Positions 34,434 through 46,781 are shown, numbered from the stretch's first letter. The stretch: 64,000 bases of DNA from Glycine soja (GCF_004193775.1 NC_041021.1:6991001-7055000); one strand, 5' to 3'. Program-made: numbers and translations. The notes: generated from the sequence alone by a model not told the origin.

Positions 34434-34603
34434 TGGACGCGCCTCTCTCTGTGGAACGACCATCCTTTGATGGCCTCGAAGCGCTGCTAGTGCTCGGCGC
34501 TCCGGAAATGGTGGCTATCAAACTCAGGGGCAGCACTGGACCCTTCCGCTGTGGTGTCTCTCCTAGACCTCTTCGTGGAAAGCTTTTTCGGAGCCATTTC
34601 CTG
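34420..34603 (-). pseudogene. N-terminal remnant of the 3' accessory ORF in element C
   Basis: The minus frame starts MAPKKLSTKRSRRD (34600) and continues HHFRSAEH, an in-frame TAG, then RFEAIKGWSFHRERRVQL. It ends where the conserved spacer sequence CAGCTCAAGACGTTAAAG begins. This resembles the basic N-terminus of legume 'putative plant transposon protein' ORFs (from memory), whose middle part is what A and B retain. A deletion at a shared CCAGCTC may have removed the rest. It lies 3' of integrase in the same sense as pol. No catalytic residue can be assigned. Confidence 0.5.
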
Positions 34604-34639
34604 CGAAGACAAACGTTTGGAAAGTCAATTTTCAAGGAA

Positions 34640-36480
34640 GTGTCAATTTAAAGGTTGACCAAGTAAAAATGGCATACAACTACTTCCAACAAAAACATCC
34701 ATTTAGGGCAAACTCACATACATACTTTTATGATCGTACATACACGCGAGTTGTTCGGTTACCTAAAAACCATACTCATGCATATTCAAAGCATTTTGCT
34801 ACCCAAATTACATACATGCATTTCTTTGCTAAACTTATACACATGCATACTTGAAGTATTCTAGCTACCCAAGATCATATACACACATGTCTTTGCTAAA
34901 TTTGTACACATGCATATTCAAAGAATCTTTGCTACAAAAGAAATTACATTTCACGCGTATTCAAGTATCTTGCTACTCAAATTACATTTTAATTCAACAA
35001 GGTTTTTGGTGAGGTATCTTTTTGCTATCTACATGCAACATACATATACCTTGTGAGGCATTCTGCCACCTACTCTACATCTATGTGTGCATGATGAACA
35101 ACATTCTCAAACAACTAGGAAAACATCATGGTGCAGGCCCAAAAATCAGCTGCTGGCCTAAAGGGAAATCCCTATCACAATGCCTTCATTTTTATGCTTT
35201 CTTGCACTCAAAACCAAAGGCTTGGATTCCTAGGTCTAAGTCCTTAATTCGGGCACTTATTCTAACCTCTACATGTTGTCCATATACACACAAGTCAGCC
35301 CCACAATCCAAAGTTCACAAAACCATGCCCAAATCCCATTGAGGCATTTCACCGAGCACTTGGTGGGCGCACTTTTGGGTGCCAATAACAAGGGAATAGG
35401 GGCAATGTGGCTTGCCCCATTATTTCAGAACACAACCTAGGCCTAAGGCCATCCCCTACAACCCCTCAATTTCAAAGAAACAAAGCACAAATTTTCCCCA
35501 AATTGTCTCACAAAATTGGCCAAATTATATACCATTCAAAGCATAAAAGGCATCAATGGAAAGCTAGAAACAAAAGGGTAGTGCACTTACTTGTATGGAG
35601 TGACAAAAAACACTAAGAATGGAAGCAAAAGCTCAAAAAATGGTAGCCTAGGGGTGAAAATCCGCAAATCCCGTGGGTGTTTGCGTTTTTGAATAAGGGA
35701 GGAGAGTTTTGGGTGGAGAAAAACTCCACCTCCCTCGTTTTTATGTTTCCAGGTGCAGGGGTGCTCGCCCAAGCGAGCTAACCTGTATATATATATATAT
35801 ATATTTTGGGAAGACACAAGTATGCGCTCTCTACGGGTCGGCGCTCGCTTACTCGAACCCCCTTTAAGGTAGATTAGGCATCCGATATTTGCTTTAAAGA
35901 CACAACAGTAATAATTACTGGGAGTTTAAAGGATACTAAGCTGTCCCCCAACTGCGCTTTCTGCTTGTCCAATGATGGGCATGAGATGACGATCTATCGA
36001 TCGTGATCCTAGCCTCTACATACGTCCGTCCCTGAGTACCTGAATGCAGGAAACGACATCGCGCAGCAAACTGTGGCCGCGTTACCGTTTTACCTTGATT
36101 GGTTTCTGCCTTTAGACCCATCCCGGTATTTGACCACTACCTAAGACAATTTTGCTCCTGTCATAAGATAACTAAATATGCATGCATATGCGTATACATG
36201 AGCATTTTCAAATACAATAATCCTTTTAGTGAAAGTTGGTCAGGTTCAGTTTTAATTAAGCGCTTGGGGCATCCCATGGACTGAGCAAAAAGGCTTAGGT
36301 TATCGAATACTGCACATGGTTTAAAGCACAACGTGAGGACTGAAATCTCAATCCCATGTTCTCTTCTTTTTAAAAGACTGCGATGAGAAATTACAGCGGG
36401 CAGGAATCCTTGGGGGAAACCAAAAAGGACATACACAAAAATAAAAGAACATGCAGCGACTTCCTCAATTGCCCCAGATC
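34640..36480. other. Element C 3' spacer between accessory ORF and integrase
   Basis: Non-coding. 34700-35060 holds degenerate ~75-bp repeats with TTTGCTA.. and ACATGCAT. A hairpin GCTCGC-CCAA-GCGAGC lies near 35764, followed by about ten TA units (35790-35812). 35100-35590 is pyrimidine-poor sequence without a recognised domain. Short open frames show no domain. Confidence 0.6.
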
Positions 36481-37785
36481 CTAAGCATAGTATCGCTTGA
36501 CAACATCGGAGTTCACGGGTGAAGGTAGCTCCTCGCCATCCATGTTGGTGAGCACCAGGGCTCCTTCAGAGAAAGCCCGTTTTACAACAAAAGGCCCTTC
36601 GTAGTTCGGGGCCCACTTCCCTCGATTATCTCTAACAGCGTGGGACACCTTTTTCAGCACAAGGTCCCCCTCATGGAACTTGCGTGAGCGCACCTTCTTG
36701 TCGAACGCGTTCTTCATCCTTTGTTGATACAGGCGCCCATGGCTCATGGCCATCAAACACTTACCTTCAATAAGGTTGAGTTGGTCGTAGTGTGTTTGAG
36801 CCCACTCTGATTCTTCTAGGCCCGATTCCGCTAGTATCCTCTGGGAAGGGACCTCTACCTCAAACGGGAGTACAGCTTCCATCCCATAAACCAAGGAGTA
36901 CGGTGTTGCCCCAATAGAAGTTCGTACCAAAGTTCGGTATTCATGTAGGGCAAAAGGTAACATCTCATGCCAATCTTTGTACGATACTGTCATCTTCTGA
37001 ATAATTTTCTTAATATTCTTATTGGCTGCTTCCACGGCTCCGTTCATCTTTGGTCGGTAGGGCGTGGAATTGTGATGCTGGATTTTGAAATCCATGCACA
37101 TTTCCCGCATCATTTTGTTATTTAGATTGGTGCCATTGTCAGTAATGATCTTCCTAGGGAGTCCGTACTGACAAATCAGCTCCCTCTTTATGAATCTGAC
37201 CACCACACTCCTCGTGACATTGGTGTAGGAAGCCGCTTCAACCCATTTGATGAAATAATCTATCGCCACGAGAATGAAGCGATGACCGTTCGAAGCCTTG
37301 GGTTCAATGGCCCCTATGACGTCTATCCCCCACATGGAAAAAGGCCAAGGGGCGGACATGGCATTCAGAGGATGTGGCGGAACATTGACATTGTCCACGA
37401 ACGCTTGACATTTATGGCATTTCCTTAAATGGGTGCTGCAATCACTTTCCATGGTGAGTCAGTAATAACCTGCTCTAAGGATCTTCCTGGCCATAGCGTG
37501 CCCATTGGTGTGTGATCCAAACGAACCCTCGTTGACTTCCTCGATCATCTGGTTCGCCTCTTTGGCATCCACGCATCGTAGAAGGGTCATGTCATGGTTT
37601 CTCTTGTATAGTATGTTTCCGCTCATGAAGAAACCGGCCGCCAATCTCCTCATTGTCCTTTTGTCGTTGTCGGAAGCCTCTGGTGGGTACTCCTTGCTTT
37701 CAACGTATCGCTTGATATCGAAATACCAAGGCTTACCGTCTCGTTCCTCTTCCACCTGACAATAATGTGCGGGTCTGCCACGACA
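36481..37785 (-). pseudogene. Integrase of element C
   Basis: Inserts the cDNA copy into the chromosome. Order on the minus strand: zinc-binding HHCC region (GSHTNGHAMARK then CSTHLRKCHKCQ, about 37545-37410); catalytic core with D in WGIDVIG (about 37325), D in ITDNGTN (about 37138) and E in NGAVEAAN (about 37035), all three present; then the C-terminal GDLVLKKV and NYEGPFVVKRAF region. It ends at a stop codon at 36481. One in-frame TGA (37456-37458) lies just before the second half of the zinc-binding region, and another stop separates it from RNase H near 37786. The frame is the same as that of RT and RNase H. No chromodomain, as expected for the Tat lineage. Confidence 0.93.
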
Positions 37786-38457
37786 CTAGAACTCAATGTA
37801 CGGTAGGTCCCCGTGCGGTGTTAGCTGGAACATGGACGCCAAAGTGGCAAGCGCATCTTCCATTTGATTTTCCTCTCGAGGAACATGATGGAAGGAGATC
37901 TCATCAAAGAAACCAGCCAATTCCTTGATATAGGCTTGGTAGGGTATCAGCTTGGGGTCTCTAGTTTCCCATTCTTCTCTCAGCTGGTGGATCACCAGTG
38001 CTGAGTCCCCGTACACCTTGAGTAGCTTGACATTGGAGTCAATCGCCGCCTAGACGGCTAGGGCACACGCTTCATACTCAGCCATATTGTTGGTGCAGTC
38101 AAACCCCAGCCTAGCTGTGAAAGGTATACATTGATTGTCCGGAGAGACCAATACTGCTCCAACGCCATGGCCTTGAACGTTTGACACTCCATCAAACCAC
38201 ACGATCCACTTGTCCCGGTCCTCGTCTAGCTTTTCCTCAAACAAGGCCATGATGTCCTCATCTAGGAATTCAGGATGCATGGGTTGATAGTCGTTGAAAG
38301 GCTGCTGAGCCAAATAATCTGCCAAGGCGCTTCCTTTTATCGCCTTTTGGTTGACATAGACTATATCGAACTCGGATAGCAAAACTTACCACCGGGCGAT
38401 CCGCCCTGTGAGAGCAGGCTTCTCGAAGATGTACTTAACCAGGTCCATCTTGGATAT
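37786..38457 (-). pseudogene. RNase H (archaeal-type) of element C
   Basis: Removes RNA from the RNA-DNA hybrid during reverse transcription. Conserved acidic residues are in place: D in WIVWFDGVS (about 38195), E in NMAEYEACAL (about 38080) and D in VYGDSALVIHQL (about 38010). The later HHVPREENQMEDALA is typical of Tat/Ogre. In-frame stops occur at 38050 and in the linker towards RT (about 38385 and 38458). It keeps the same frame as RT upstream and integrase downstream. Confidence 0.9.
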
Positions 38458-39640
38458 CTACCAGGTGGTATGGCTCAGCATGTATTGTCTTAGACCGTGG
38501 GACGCCCAGACTAAAGCACAACACGTTCTTTCGAGCAGGGAGTAGTTCATTTCACAGGCCGTGAACTTCTTACTCAAGTAGTAAACAACGCACTCTCTCT
38601 TCCCGGACTCGTCATGTTGCCCCAGCATACATCCCATCGACTCGTCCAAAATTGTCATATACAAGATGAGAGACCTTCCGGGTACCGGCAAAATAAGCAC
38701 GGGAGGGTTCATGAGACACCTTTTGATCCTTCCAAATGCCTCTTGACAATCCTCGTTCCAGCAAACGGATTGGTTTTTGCATAAGAGTTTGAACAACGGC
38801 TCACAGATAGCGGTGAACTGTGATATGAAACTGGCAATGTAATTCAAACATCCCAGGAAACCTTGGACCTGCGTCTCGGTACGGGGTTCTGGCATCTCAA
38901 GGATGGCTTTCATCCTTTCGGGGTCCACCTCTATCCCTTTCTGGCTTACGATGAAACCTAGAAATTTCCCTGACTTGACCCCGCAGGTGCACTTAGCGAG
39001 GTTTAACCTCAATTGATATTTCCTAAGCCTTTCGAACAACTTCCGCAAGTTGACAAGGTGTTCCTCCTCGGTCTTAGACTTGGCAATTATGTCATCCACA
39101 TAGACCTCGATTTCTCGATGCATCATATCGTGGAACAAAGCTACCATAGCCCGTTGATAAGTTGCCCCGGCATTCTTGAGTCCAAAGGACATCACCTTAT
39201 AACAGAACGTCCCCCATAGGGTGACAAAGGTAGTCTTTTCCATATCCTTCAGCGCCATTTTTATCTAATTGTAACCGGAGAACCCATCCATGAAGGAACA
39301 GCGGAAAATTGTCCTTGGGACTAGCTCGATTCAGATCCCGATAATCTACACACATTCGCACCTTCCCATCCTTCTTAGGGACTGGTACAATGTTGGCAAC
39401 CCATTCTGGGTACCAAGCGACAGCCAAAAAACCAGCGTCAAATTGTTTCTTTACCTCTTCTTTAATTTTCAAGGATGTATCGGGCTTCATCCTCCTCAGC
39501 TTTTGTTTTACCTGGGAAACACTCAGGATTTATAGGTAATCTGTGTTGTACGACGTCTAAACTCAAACCGGGCATATCTTGGTATGACCAGGCAAAGATG
39601 TCTTGGTAGTTTTTTAGCAGGGCCATCAATTATTCACGGA
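38458..39640 (-). pseudogene. Reverse transcriptase of element C
   Basis: Copies element RNA into DNA. N-terminal motifs: YPEWVANIVPVPKKDGK and CVDYRDLNRASPKD (about 39410-39330), then KTTFVTLWGTFCYKVMSFGL, the active-site YVDD (codons at about 39102-39091), and the connection domain up to SLLERTCCALVWASHGLR. A small deletion with a frameshift near 39300 removes residues after RASPKDNFPL, and an in-frame TAG follows at about 39266. The pre-RT stretch with WSYQDMPG (about 39590) is readable with frame changes. A second RNase H-like connection domain behind the palm is usual for this lineage. Confidence 0.92.
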
Positions 39641-40541
39641 TGGGTGCGGTCATACCCGTGCCTATCTTTATTTCCTTTTTTCCACTGTCGGTTCCTAAGT
39701 CCACTAGTTTCGTCTCTTCTTGATGAGGCCCCATCTCTTGGTCCTCATGGGCAACTATCTTCTCCAACTCCGGGGGAAGTCCCACATCTTCGTCCTCTCC
39801 ACTCTCCGTCTGATCTGTTTCTTGCTTGAAATCGATGGTCGGGTCCCAGGTATTAGTATCTTCGAGGGACTCGTCGTCGGATTTGGCGTTTTAAGCGTAA
39901 AGAAATAAACATGCAAATGAATGAGAATGGTTAGAGACGCAGGAACAGATGAAGAAAGATCTTTATATTATAAATTCAGGAAAAAAAGACATAAAGCCTT
40001 AACAAAAGGAAACTCTAAAGCCTAGGCCCAACCGTAGAGTTTAAAAGCCACAAAGGGTTACATTATGCTTGTCACGTAAATGTCCGGGCGCTCCTCCACT
40101 CGCCAATTTCCTAGTCGGAAACCAGGAGGGCATGGTCGTACCAGATCTGACCCATTCGGAGAGTCATCCTTGCATATCGCAATGACTTGGCCTTCGTGTC
40201 CTAGTCCCGCGCTTATAAAGCTCCCACTGATGTGGCAGGGCGGGCCCCCTTCGATTTTTCGTCCCAATTGTGAGCCTTGGCTTCCGCTCTTCCTTCCCGT
40301 AACATTTTTCCTTATGTCCGCTTGTGTGGGTTTATAGCATAACCCAAACTTCCCACGGTTTCCTCAGTGCTTATAAGGCTGGTTCTGCTGCCGTTGTTTT
40401 TGCCTAAACCCATTCTAAGCTCGTAACCATTCCCCAACATCACCCGGGGCACCATCATTGCCGTATCGGACAAGCAAGGTTGCCCAGAGAAGGAATCTAC
40501 GAGGCAATGCTTACTACCTCAAAAGATTGGAAGGTTGTTTC
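39641..40541 (-). other. Protease-RT linker of element C
   Basis: Separates the gag-protease frame from the pol frame, which differ in phase. Ogre elements are known to have an intron here. I see broken frames but cannot place splice sites by eye. Confidence 0.55.
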
Positions 40542-42014
40542 TCATGACTCCTCCGCGGCTTCCACATATGGCATAGAGGACAAGCAACTTACCAAGATGT
40601 CTTCCTCCCCCGACACAATAACCAAATGCCCCTCTACTACGAATTTCAGTTTTTGGTGGAGTGTAGAGGGAACGACTCCCACCGAGTGGATCCACAAGCG
40701 TCCCAAAAGATAGCTGTAAGCCGAGTTAATATCCATTACTTGGAAGGTAACCTGACAGGTATAGGGGCCTATCTGTACAGGGAGGTCGATCTCTCCCCTA
40801 ACCTCTCGGCGGGTGCCGTCGAAGGCACAAACCACCATGGAACTTGGCTTTAGATGGGAAGCATTAAACAACAATTTCTCCAACGTGCTTTTGGGCATTA
40901 CATTTAAACTGGAACCATTATCGATAAGTACCTTGGCCACGACATGATCCATGCATTTGGATGACACATGCAAAGCCCTGTTATGCCCTCTGCCCTCGGT
41001 AGGGATTTCTTCTTCAGTGAAAGCGAGATAGTTGTTGGCGGTGATGTTGTTGATGAGTCCTCCAAAGCCTTCTACAGAGATATCTTGGGCTACATGAGTT
41101 TCGTTCAAGACCTTTACTAGCAAAGCCCGATGAGGCTCAGAGCTTATGAGCAGTTCCAAAAGAGAGACCCTGGCCGGGGTTTTGTTGAGCTGCTCAATAA
41201 CCTTGAACTCGCTTTGCTGAATAATGCAGAGGAACTCGCCTGCCTCCTCTAGCGATACTTCTTTCTTTCCATAGCCATCCTTTTTCTCCGGAAGACCTTT
41301 CACTGGAATATCCTCGCTCGGAGTGAGGATCATTTTGTCATTTTGTTCTTCCACTATCTTTGCTTTCCCCTTAACGTTCGCGGGTTGTGTCGGCAGGTCA
41401 GGGGGTGCAAACACGCGACCGCTGCGGGTCACGCCGCTCAGCCCCGTGATATTGGTTACCTTGGCTGACAACGAGCTGATGTCGGTGGCCTCTTCCATCC
41501 TTTCGCTTGGAGGTGCATACCTCCACGAAACTGCGTGGCTGTTTCGATATGGAAACGGAACAAGTTTAACTACCAAGGGGTATCGGGGCATTTGGGGAGC
41601 TGCGTCTTTGGTGAAATATACCACCAACGGCTTAGGCCTTCCAAAACTTCTCTCATCTGCGGACTGCATACATATATGTTGCTCTTCACTCCCCTCATCG
41701 CCGACTTCCAGTCGGCCTCGGTCTATCATCTGCTGCAACAGGTCCTCCACTACTAAACATGTTTCCATGTCATGTAGCTCGCCGGGATGCATCAAACAGG
41801 AATCCTCTTCATGCCCACCGTGGGGAATTATGCCCTCCTTTTGTAGGGCCTCATAGATAAACCTCCTGGGGGTCGCCACGTCCTTCAAAGGCTTAGACCT
41901 GCGTGGCTTACCTGACTCGACGACATTAACTGCCCCCCCTCTGTGATTGGCGAGCGGGTTTGTTTTCACGTTAGGCCGATCCTCTTGAAACGTCAGCCAT
42001 CCGGCGTCTATCAA
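40542..42014 (-). pseudogene. Protease region of element C gag-pro
   Basis: Same frame as gag; 490 codons open. The retropepsin-like active site reads VLIDNGSSLNVMP (about 40932-40900), with DNG, as is common in Tat/Ogre. An N-terminal part follows the gag knuckle (DAGWLTFQEDRPN). The region HPGELHDMETCLVVEDLLQ (about 41770) is a typical Ogre linker. It cleaves the polyprotein. The frame opens after an in-frame TGA at 42105 and closes at 40542. This is the best-preserved frame of the element. Confidence 0.88.
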
Positions 42015-43667
42015 ATGTTGGACCTTGTATTTAAGTGTCAGGCATTTTTCGGTGGAGTGGCCCGGGGTTTTCCCATGGTATGTGCAGGTTGCGTCAGGGT
42101 TATATCACTTTGGGAAAGGAGGTTGGTAGATCTTCCCAGGAGATATCACAGCCATCTGGTTGGCGATGAGGGACGGCAAGAGGTCTTCGTACGTCATTGG
42201 GATCGGGGTGAATTCTAAAGTTGGCCTCGGGGGAAACTTCCTCATCACGTTGGAACCGGCGCCAAAGTGGGCGCTGGCCGGGCGAGTCGTGGTTGCAGCC
42301 GGAGCTTGGGGGGCCTCCCTCGGGATGGGCACGGGCACTCTAGGCTGTACGGGTGCTGAATTGGAAGAGTCCTCGACGCGAGCTGAGAAGCTCGGGTGAT
42401 GTTGCGCGTACTGATGGGTACCATGACAGGTCTGCGGTGGCTTGACCCATGCGGGCGCTGAAGTGACAACATGGTTATCTCCTTCCTTCCTTTTTGCCCC
42501 AGTTGCTCTGATCCTCCTAGCATTGGTTCTTGTGGAGGAGACGTAATCGAACTTCCCTCTCTTCAAACCTACTTCGATTCTCTCCCCGACGAATACCAAG
42601 TCTGCGAAGCTGGAGGGCATATAGCCTACCAACTTCTCATAGTAAAACACCGGTAAGGTGTCTACCATCATGGTAATCATCTCCCTTTCGACCATGGGAG
42701 GGGCCACTTGTGCTGTCAGGTCCCTCCACCGCTGAGCATACTCTTTAAAGGTCTGACTTTCCTTTTTAACCATGTTCTGCAACTGAGTGCGATTGGGAGC
42801 CATATTGGAATTGTACTGATATTGCCTAAGGAAGGCAATAATCAGATCTTTCCAAGTACGGATGCGGGAAGCTTCCAGATTAGTGTACCAAATGACCGCG
42901 GCTCCAGCCAAGCTATCTTGGAAAAAGTGCATTAACAACTTTTCATCCCTAGAATGCACCCCCATCTTGCGACAATACATCTTGAGATGGTTCTTAGGAC
43001 AAGTCGTCCCTTTGTACTTGTCGAAATCAGGTACCTTGAATTTTGGGGGGATGACGACGTCTGGAACCAAGCAAAGATCTGCCATGTCCGCGAACGGATA
43101 GTCGCCAAAGCTTTCAACAGCTCTCAATCTCTCTTCGATGAGATCGAGTTTCCTTCTTTCTTCCGCCGTCGGGGGTGGTCCTTCTGTGGACAAGAATATT
43201 GGTTGTGCTGGGAGGTTGGGCTGAGGCAGTATATTGGGTGCCGGACCCTCAACGGGGACCGCGGGGTAGAAATCGACGTCTACTTAGGCATACTCTCTAT
43301 GATCCTCGACGGGCTCCCCTTCAAGGACGAGGGAAGGGACATGACCCGCGTCATCATGCATGACTGGTGGCGTGTAATTAGGTGGTAATCCATAAGGGTA
43401 AGCCACCCAGTTGTATCCCAAATGGTGGTTGCTGATGTGCCCCAGTGTGCTCCTTTCTCGTCCTACCGCGTTTGGGAGAGGATGATGCGTGGTAGCTGAG
43501 AGAGTTGGGTCTGCTTCGATAGCCGAACTAACAGTGGCAGCGATGGCCACGTTATTCTCCATAAGTTGTCTCATTCCTAACATGGCATCCATCATGGAAT
43601 CCATTTGCTCTTTCAAAGTCGACATGTCGGCTTTCATTTGTTCCTGTATCTCCTCTTGGTCACCCAT
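42015..43667 (-). pseudogene. gag of element C
   Basis: Starts MGDQEEIQEQMKADMSTL (43667). It has a helical N-terminus, a linker, then the capsid region with FKVPDFDKYKGTTCPKNHLK, FKEYAQRWRDLTAQV and LPVFYYEKLVGYMPSSFADL, a proline-rich tail and the knuckle-like CTYHGKTPGHSTEKC (about 42080). Two in-frame stops: TAA at 43284 and TGA at 42105. The frame runs on unbroken into protease. The start region is duplicated (43541-43801), which puts a second start upstream and out of phase. Confidence 0.93.
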
Positions 43668-43801
43668 CGTCCAGCGATGACCATGTTATTCTTCATAAGT
43701 TGTCTCATTCCTAACATGGCATCCATCATGGAATCCATTTTCTCTTTCAAAGTCGACATGTCGGCTTTCATCTGTTCCTGTATCTCCTCTTGGTCACCCA
43801 T
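43534..43801. repeat. 134-bp tandem duplication over the gag start of element C
   Basis: The stretch from CATAAGTTGTCTCATTCC to TTGGTCACCCATCGTCC occurs twice, with start codons at 43667 and 43801 on the minus strand. 134 is not a multiple of three, so a protein begun at the outer start leaves the gag frame after about 60 codons. Confidence 0.9.
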
Positions 43802-43809
43802 CGTCCTAG

Positions 43810-44073
43810 ATTTGAATTTGGTGCGATAGGGATGCCTTGGGGCGCATTTAGTTATGGCATTTTTCCTAAAAAACCAAACGTGAGGAGTAGGTAAAGAAAA
43901 ATGAATGCATGCTAGAGATAAAATGCGGGAGTGATTTGATTCGCACTGATCTTTGGAGTAAAAACATGGGATAAACTCATCTTATTCAGAAAGTTATAAC
44001 TAGTCAAGATCTGAGTGACAATACAAACTTCCTTGCGGTTTCTAATTATATGGGCCATTAAATCTATCATATG
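43810..44073. other. Spacer between ORF1 and gag of element C
   Basis: About 260 bp of non-coding sequence. Its counterpart in A and B is directly upstream of gag (for example TTTTTATAACAATG near 26925). Confidence 0.6.
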
Positions 44074-45897
44074 CTAACAATAGCTGAGAAGTGCGTGGAT
44101 CTCCTCGGGGGCGGAGTAGAAGTCCGCCATTGCTTTGGCCTTGGCTAGAAATCGGGGAAGTTCTTGACTCCCGTTCAAGGTAAGAGCAAATCGGTCCATC
44201 CACATTGTTGCCTCTTGATGTAATGAGTCGATCACCCTTCCTCTAGCCTCCTTTTCCGCGTACACTCGGGCATACTCGTCCGCCACTTTGTGCTCGTGGG
44301 CCACGGCTAGATTTAATTCTTCTTGGTACTTGCTGACGATGGCTAACATGTTGGTCTCTGTCTCGCATAAACGCTAAGACAAGCTTCTCTTGGACCTTGA
44401 GCAAGCAGCTAACTCCTCTTTTAAGGCCATGCTATGTGCTCATGATTGGTCTCTCTCTTCCCTTCGAAGTTTGAGCTCATTGTTGCTGCCCCACAAAGCT
44501 CCACGGAATTTGTCTCGACCATGCTCTTCCTTGCGAGCCCTCTTGGTTTCTTGTTCAAGGGCTTTTGCGGTAGCTGCATTTTCTTCTCGTAACTCGGCAC
44601 ACTCTTTCCGGGCATCTGTAGCGACTAACTTGAATTTTTCTTTGGCAAGTCTTGCTTTTCCTAGTTCGGTTTTTAGAGCTCGGACTTCTTCATCCTCTTT
44701 CAGAGCTTCGAAGTTCTCCTCGTTGATAATTTTCAACTTGGAGAGCCAATCTAACCCTCGTGTATGAACTTTCAACCATTCATCATAGCCACCGATGATG
44801 CAATTACGAATGCCCCTAAGTTCTTCATCTTTCCTTAACGGGCTTTCCCACGCCTTATGGACTCTTTGTATAATCTTGAAACTTTGCGCGCCGAAATCTC
44901 TCACAAGGAAAGGAGAGAGGCTCTCTTCCGTCGGTGCTCCCCTCATGGGGTACCCTAACTGTCTTATAGCAAGTGCGGGATTGTAGTTAATACAACCCCT
45001 CGTCCCTATCAACGGAATGTTTGGGCACTCCCCACATGAGAAAAGGACTCCCTCCCTTCCTTCCTTCCATCGAGGAAACCAGCTGATTGTTTTACCTCCT
45101 ATCCCAGCCAAGTGTTGGTCCCAATCTACTCTTCTCTTTTCAACACACGAGCGATGGCTTCGGAGCGGACATGGATGCCTTATGTCTTGTTGGAACAAGT
45201 GTGAAACCAACCATACACAAAGAGCGGGCAAGCAGCAGATGATCTGTGTGCTACTCTTCTCGCACCTTTAGTCAAATGTATCAAATAAGTTTGCCAAGAC
45301 AGCTAGCACCGGGCTTTCTTTGCTATGGTGATATGCAAGGAAAGCGTCGATTGCGGCTAGGTCCACCAAACCGTCCATGTTTGGAAAGAGGACAACCCCA
45401 AAGATTAGCAATACTAATACGTCCATAAACAGGACCCACTCCTCTTGATTCGCCATATCCCTTGCCTTGTCTTCTAAGTACTTTCATGGTAGACCCACTA
45501 CGCCGTTTCGAGTTTGCTTTACACGATCCAACTCTCTTGCCGAATCCCTGACCACAACTGCAATCTTGCTCAAGGAGGGAAGAAACCTGGAGAAAAGATA
45601 CGGTTTTCTTCCCCTAAGAGGACATCCTAGAATCTCCTCAAATTATTCAATAGTCGGTACTAATTGGAAGTCTCCAAACGTGAAGCATCTCAAAGGCTGG
45701 TCATAGTATTGGGTGAGTGATACAACGGCTTCTGTGAATATCTCTGCTATGGTCAAATCTAAAATCTTTCCATACGCCTTGCAGAAGGCTTGCATTTGGA
45801 GAGGTCCCATCAACCGCCCCAACTCCTTAAGGCTGGTGACATCTAGGCCCTTAATCTTGACTTGATAAAATCTTTTTCCGGTTTGATTCGTTCCCAT
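44074..45897 (-). pseudogene. ORF1 of the Ogre element (DUF7745-like, coiled coil)
   Basis: Ogre elements carry an extra ORF of unknown function between the leader and gag. Here one frame runs 45897 to 44074 (608 codons). N-terminus: SLKELGRLMGPLQM, YGKILDLTIAEI and LTQYYDQPLRCFTFGDFQL (45840-45650), typical of this family. Middle: WDQHLAGIGGKTISWFPRW and IPLIGTRGCINYNPALAIRQ. C-terminus: a long charged, probably coiled-coil region (ELGKARLAKEKFKLVATDAR, ENAATAKALEQETKRARKEE). Stops lie at 45643, 45268, 44440 and about 44375, all in frame, so the reading phase is preserved. A and B lack this ORF. Confidence 0.85.
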
Positions 45898-46761
45898 GTT
45901 TTACTAAAGTGAAACAAAACCCATTGCGAATCAAAACTCCGACATCTATCATGGGTGGAATGGATGAATACATGAAGAAATGCATGACACAGATGCAATT
46001 TTATGAACATGGGAGCCCGGGAAATTGTCTCCTTCTTAGATACAATGCTTTGGGGCAGCACGGCGCCCGACGTATGTATTTAAGAAGGTGACACGGACCT
46101 TCCGTTGGTTTTCCAAAGAGAGGGTATCAAGACGAAACCCGTGCATGATGCATATGCGAAAGGCACAACACGGGGATGTACATAGTACGACAATATCCAC
46201 AAACCAATATAGTCAAAGGGGTACACGATATTTGACTACATGCATGGCAGTGTAAAAATGGCACGTAGCGTGTTTGCTTCGTGCCCCTATTTTAGGGACC
46301 TATATGGGAGAGAGCTAAAAGGGGTTTTTGTGATAATTCCCAAGGTGGTCATATCTCTCTTGATGGTCTCTAGAGGTTTCATCCCCTTTGAAGAACATAT
46401 TGCGGCAGTAGGGACTACTAGCAACAATATGTTATCAAAGAGAAAAACTCTAGATGAGGGTTCACTGTAATCAAGCAAGTCGGAGACCTAGCATGACCAC
46501 AGATTCACCTCCACTCCTTATGTTCTCATGGACCCGGGTATAGGGCCCCTTTTCAACTCACCGTGTGTGCAAATAGTGTTGGTGTTTGTGTGCATCAAAT
46601 AAATAAATATTTACCTCATGCATACATTTCAAAACACACTAAAAGCATCAAAAGAGTTTATATATACAAGAACATAAGAAAAAAAGACAAAGAAAAAGAA
46701 CAAAAGGGAAGTCAGAGTAAAGAAAGCACACTGATTGATTGGCCTAACTCTCTAACAATAG
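45898..46761 (-). other. Leader of element C
   Basis: Non-coding, between PBS and ORF1. It shares blocks with the leader of B (GGGGATGTACATAGTACGAC near 46173; GTCGGAGACCTAGCATGACC near 46478). Confidence 0.7.
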
Positions 46762-46779
46762 TCCCCAGTGGAGTCGTCA
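46762..46779 (-). other. Primer binding site of element C (tRNA-Arg type)
   Basis: Minus strand TGACGACTCCACTGGGGA, two bases from the LTR. It differs from the element B site at two positions; TGAC in place of TGGC is probably a later mutation. Confidence 0.85.
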
Positions 46780-46781
46780 AC

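Noticed and set aside
35022..35616. Plus-strand genes in the element C 3' spacer
   Set aside because: Short frames without domains in a non-coding spacer of a minus-strand element.
41323..41856. 177-codon plus-strand ORF
   Set aside because: It is the antisense shadow of the well-supported element C protease region.
43284..43667. Separate small gene upstream of gag
   Set aside because: It is in the same phase as gag, split off only by the TAA at 43284.
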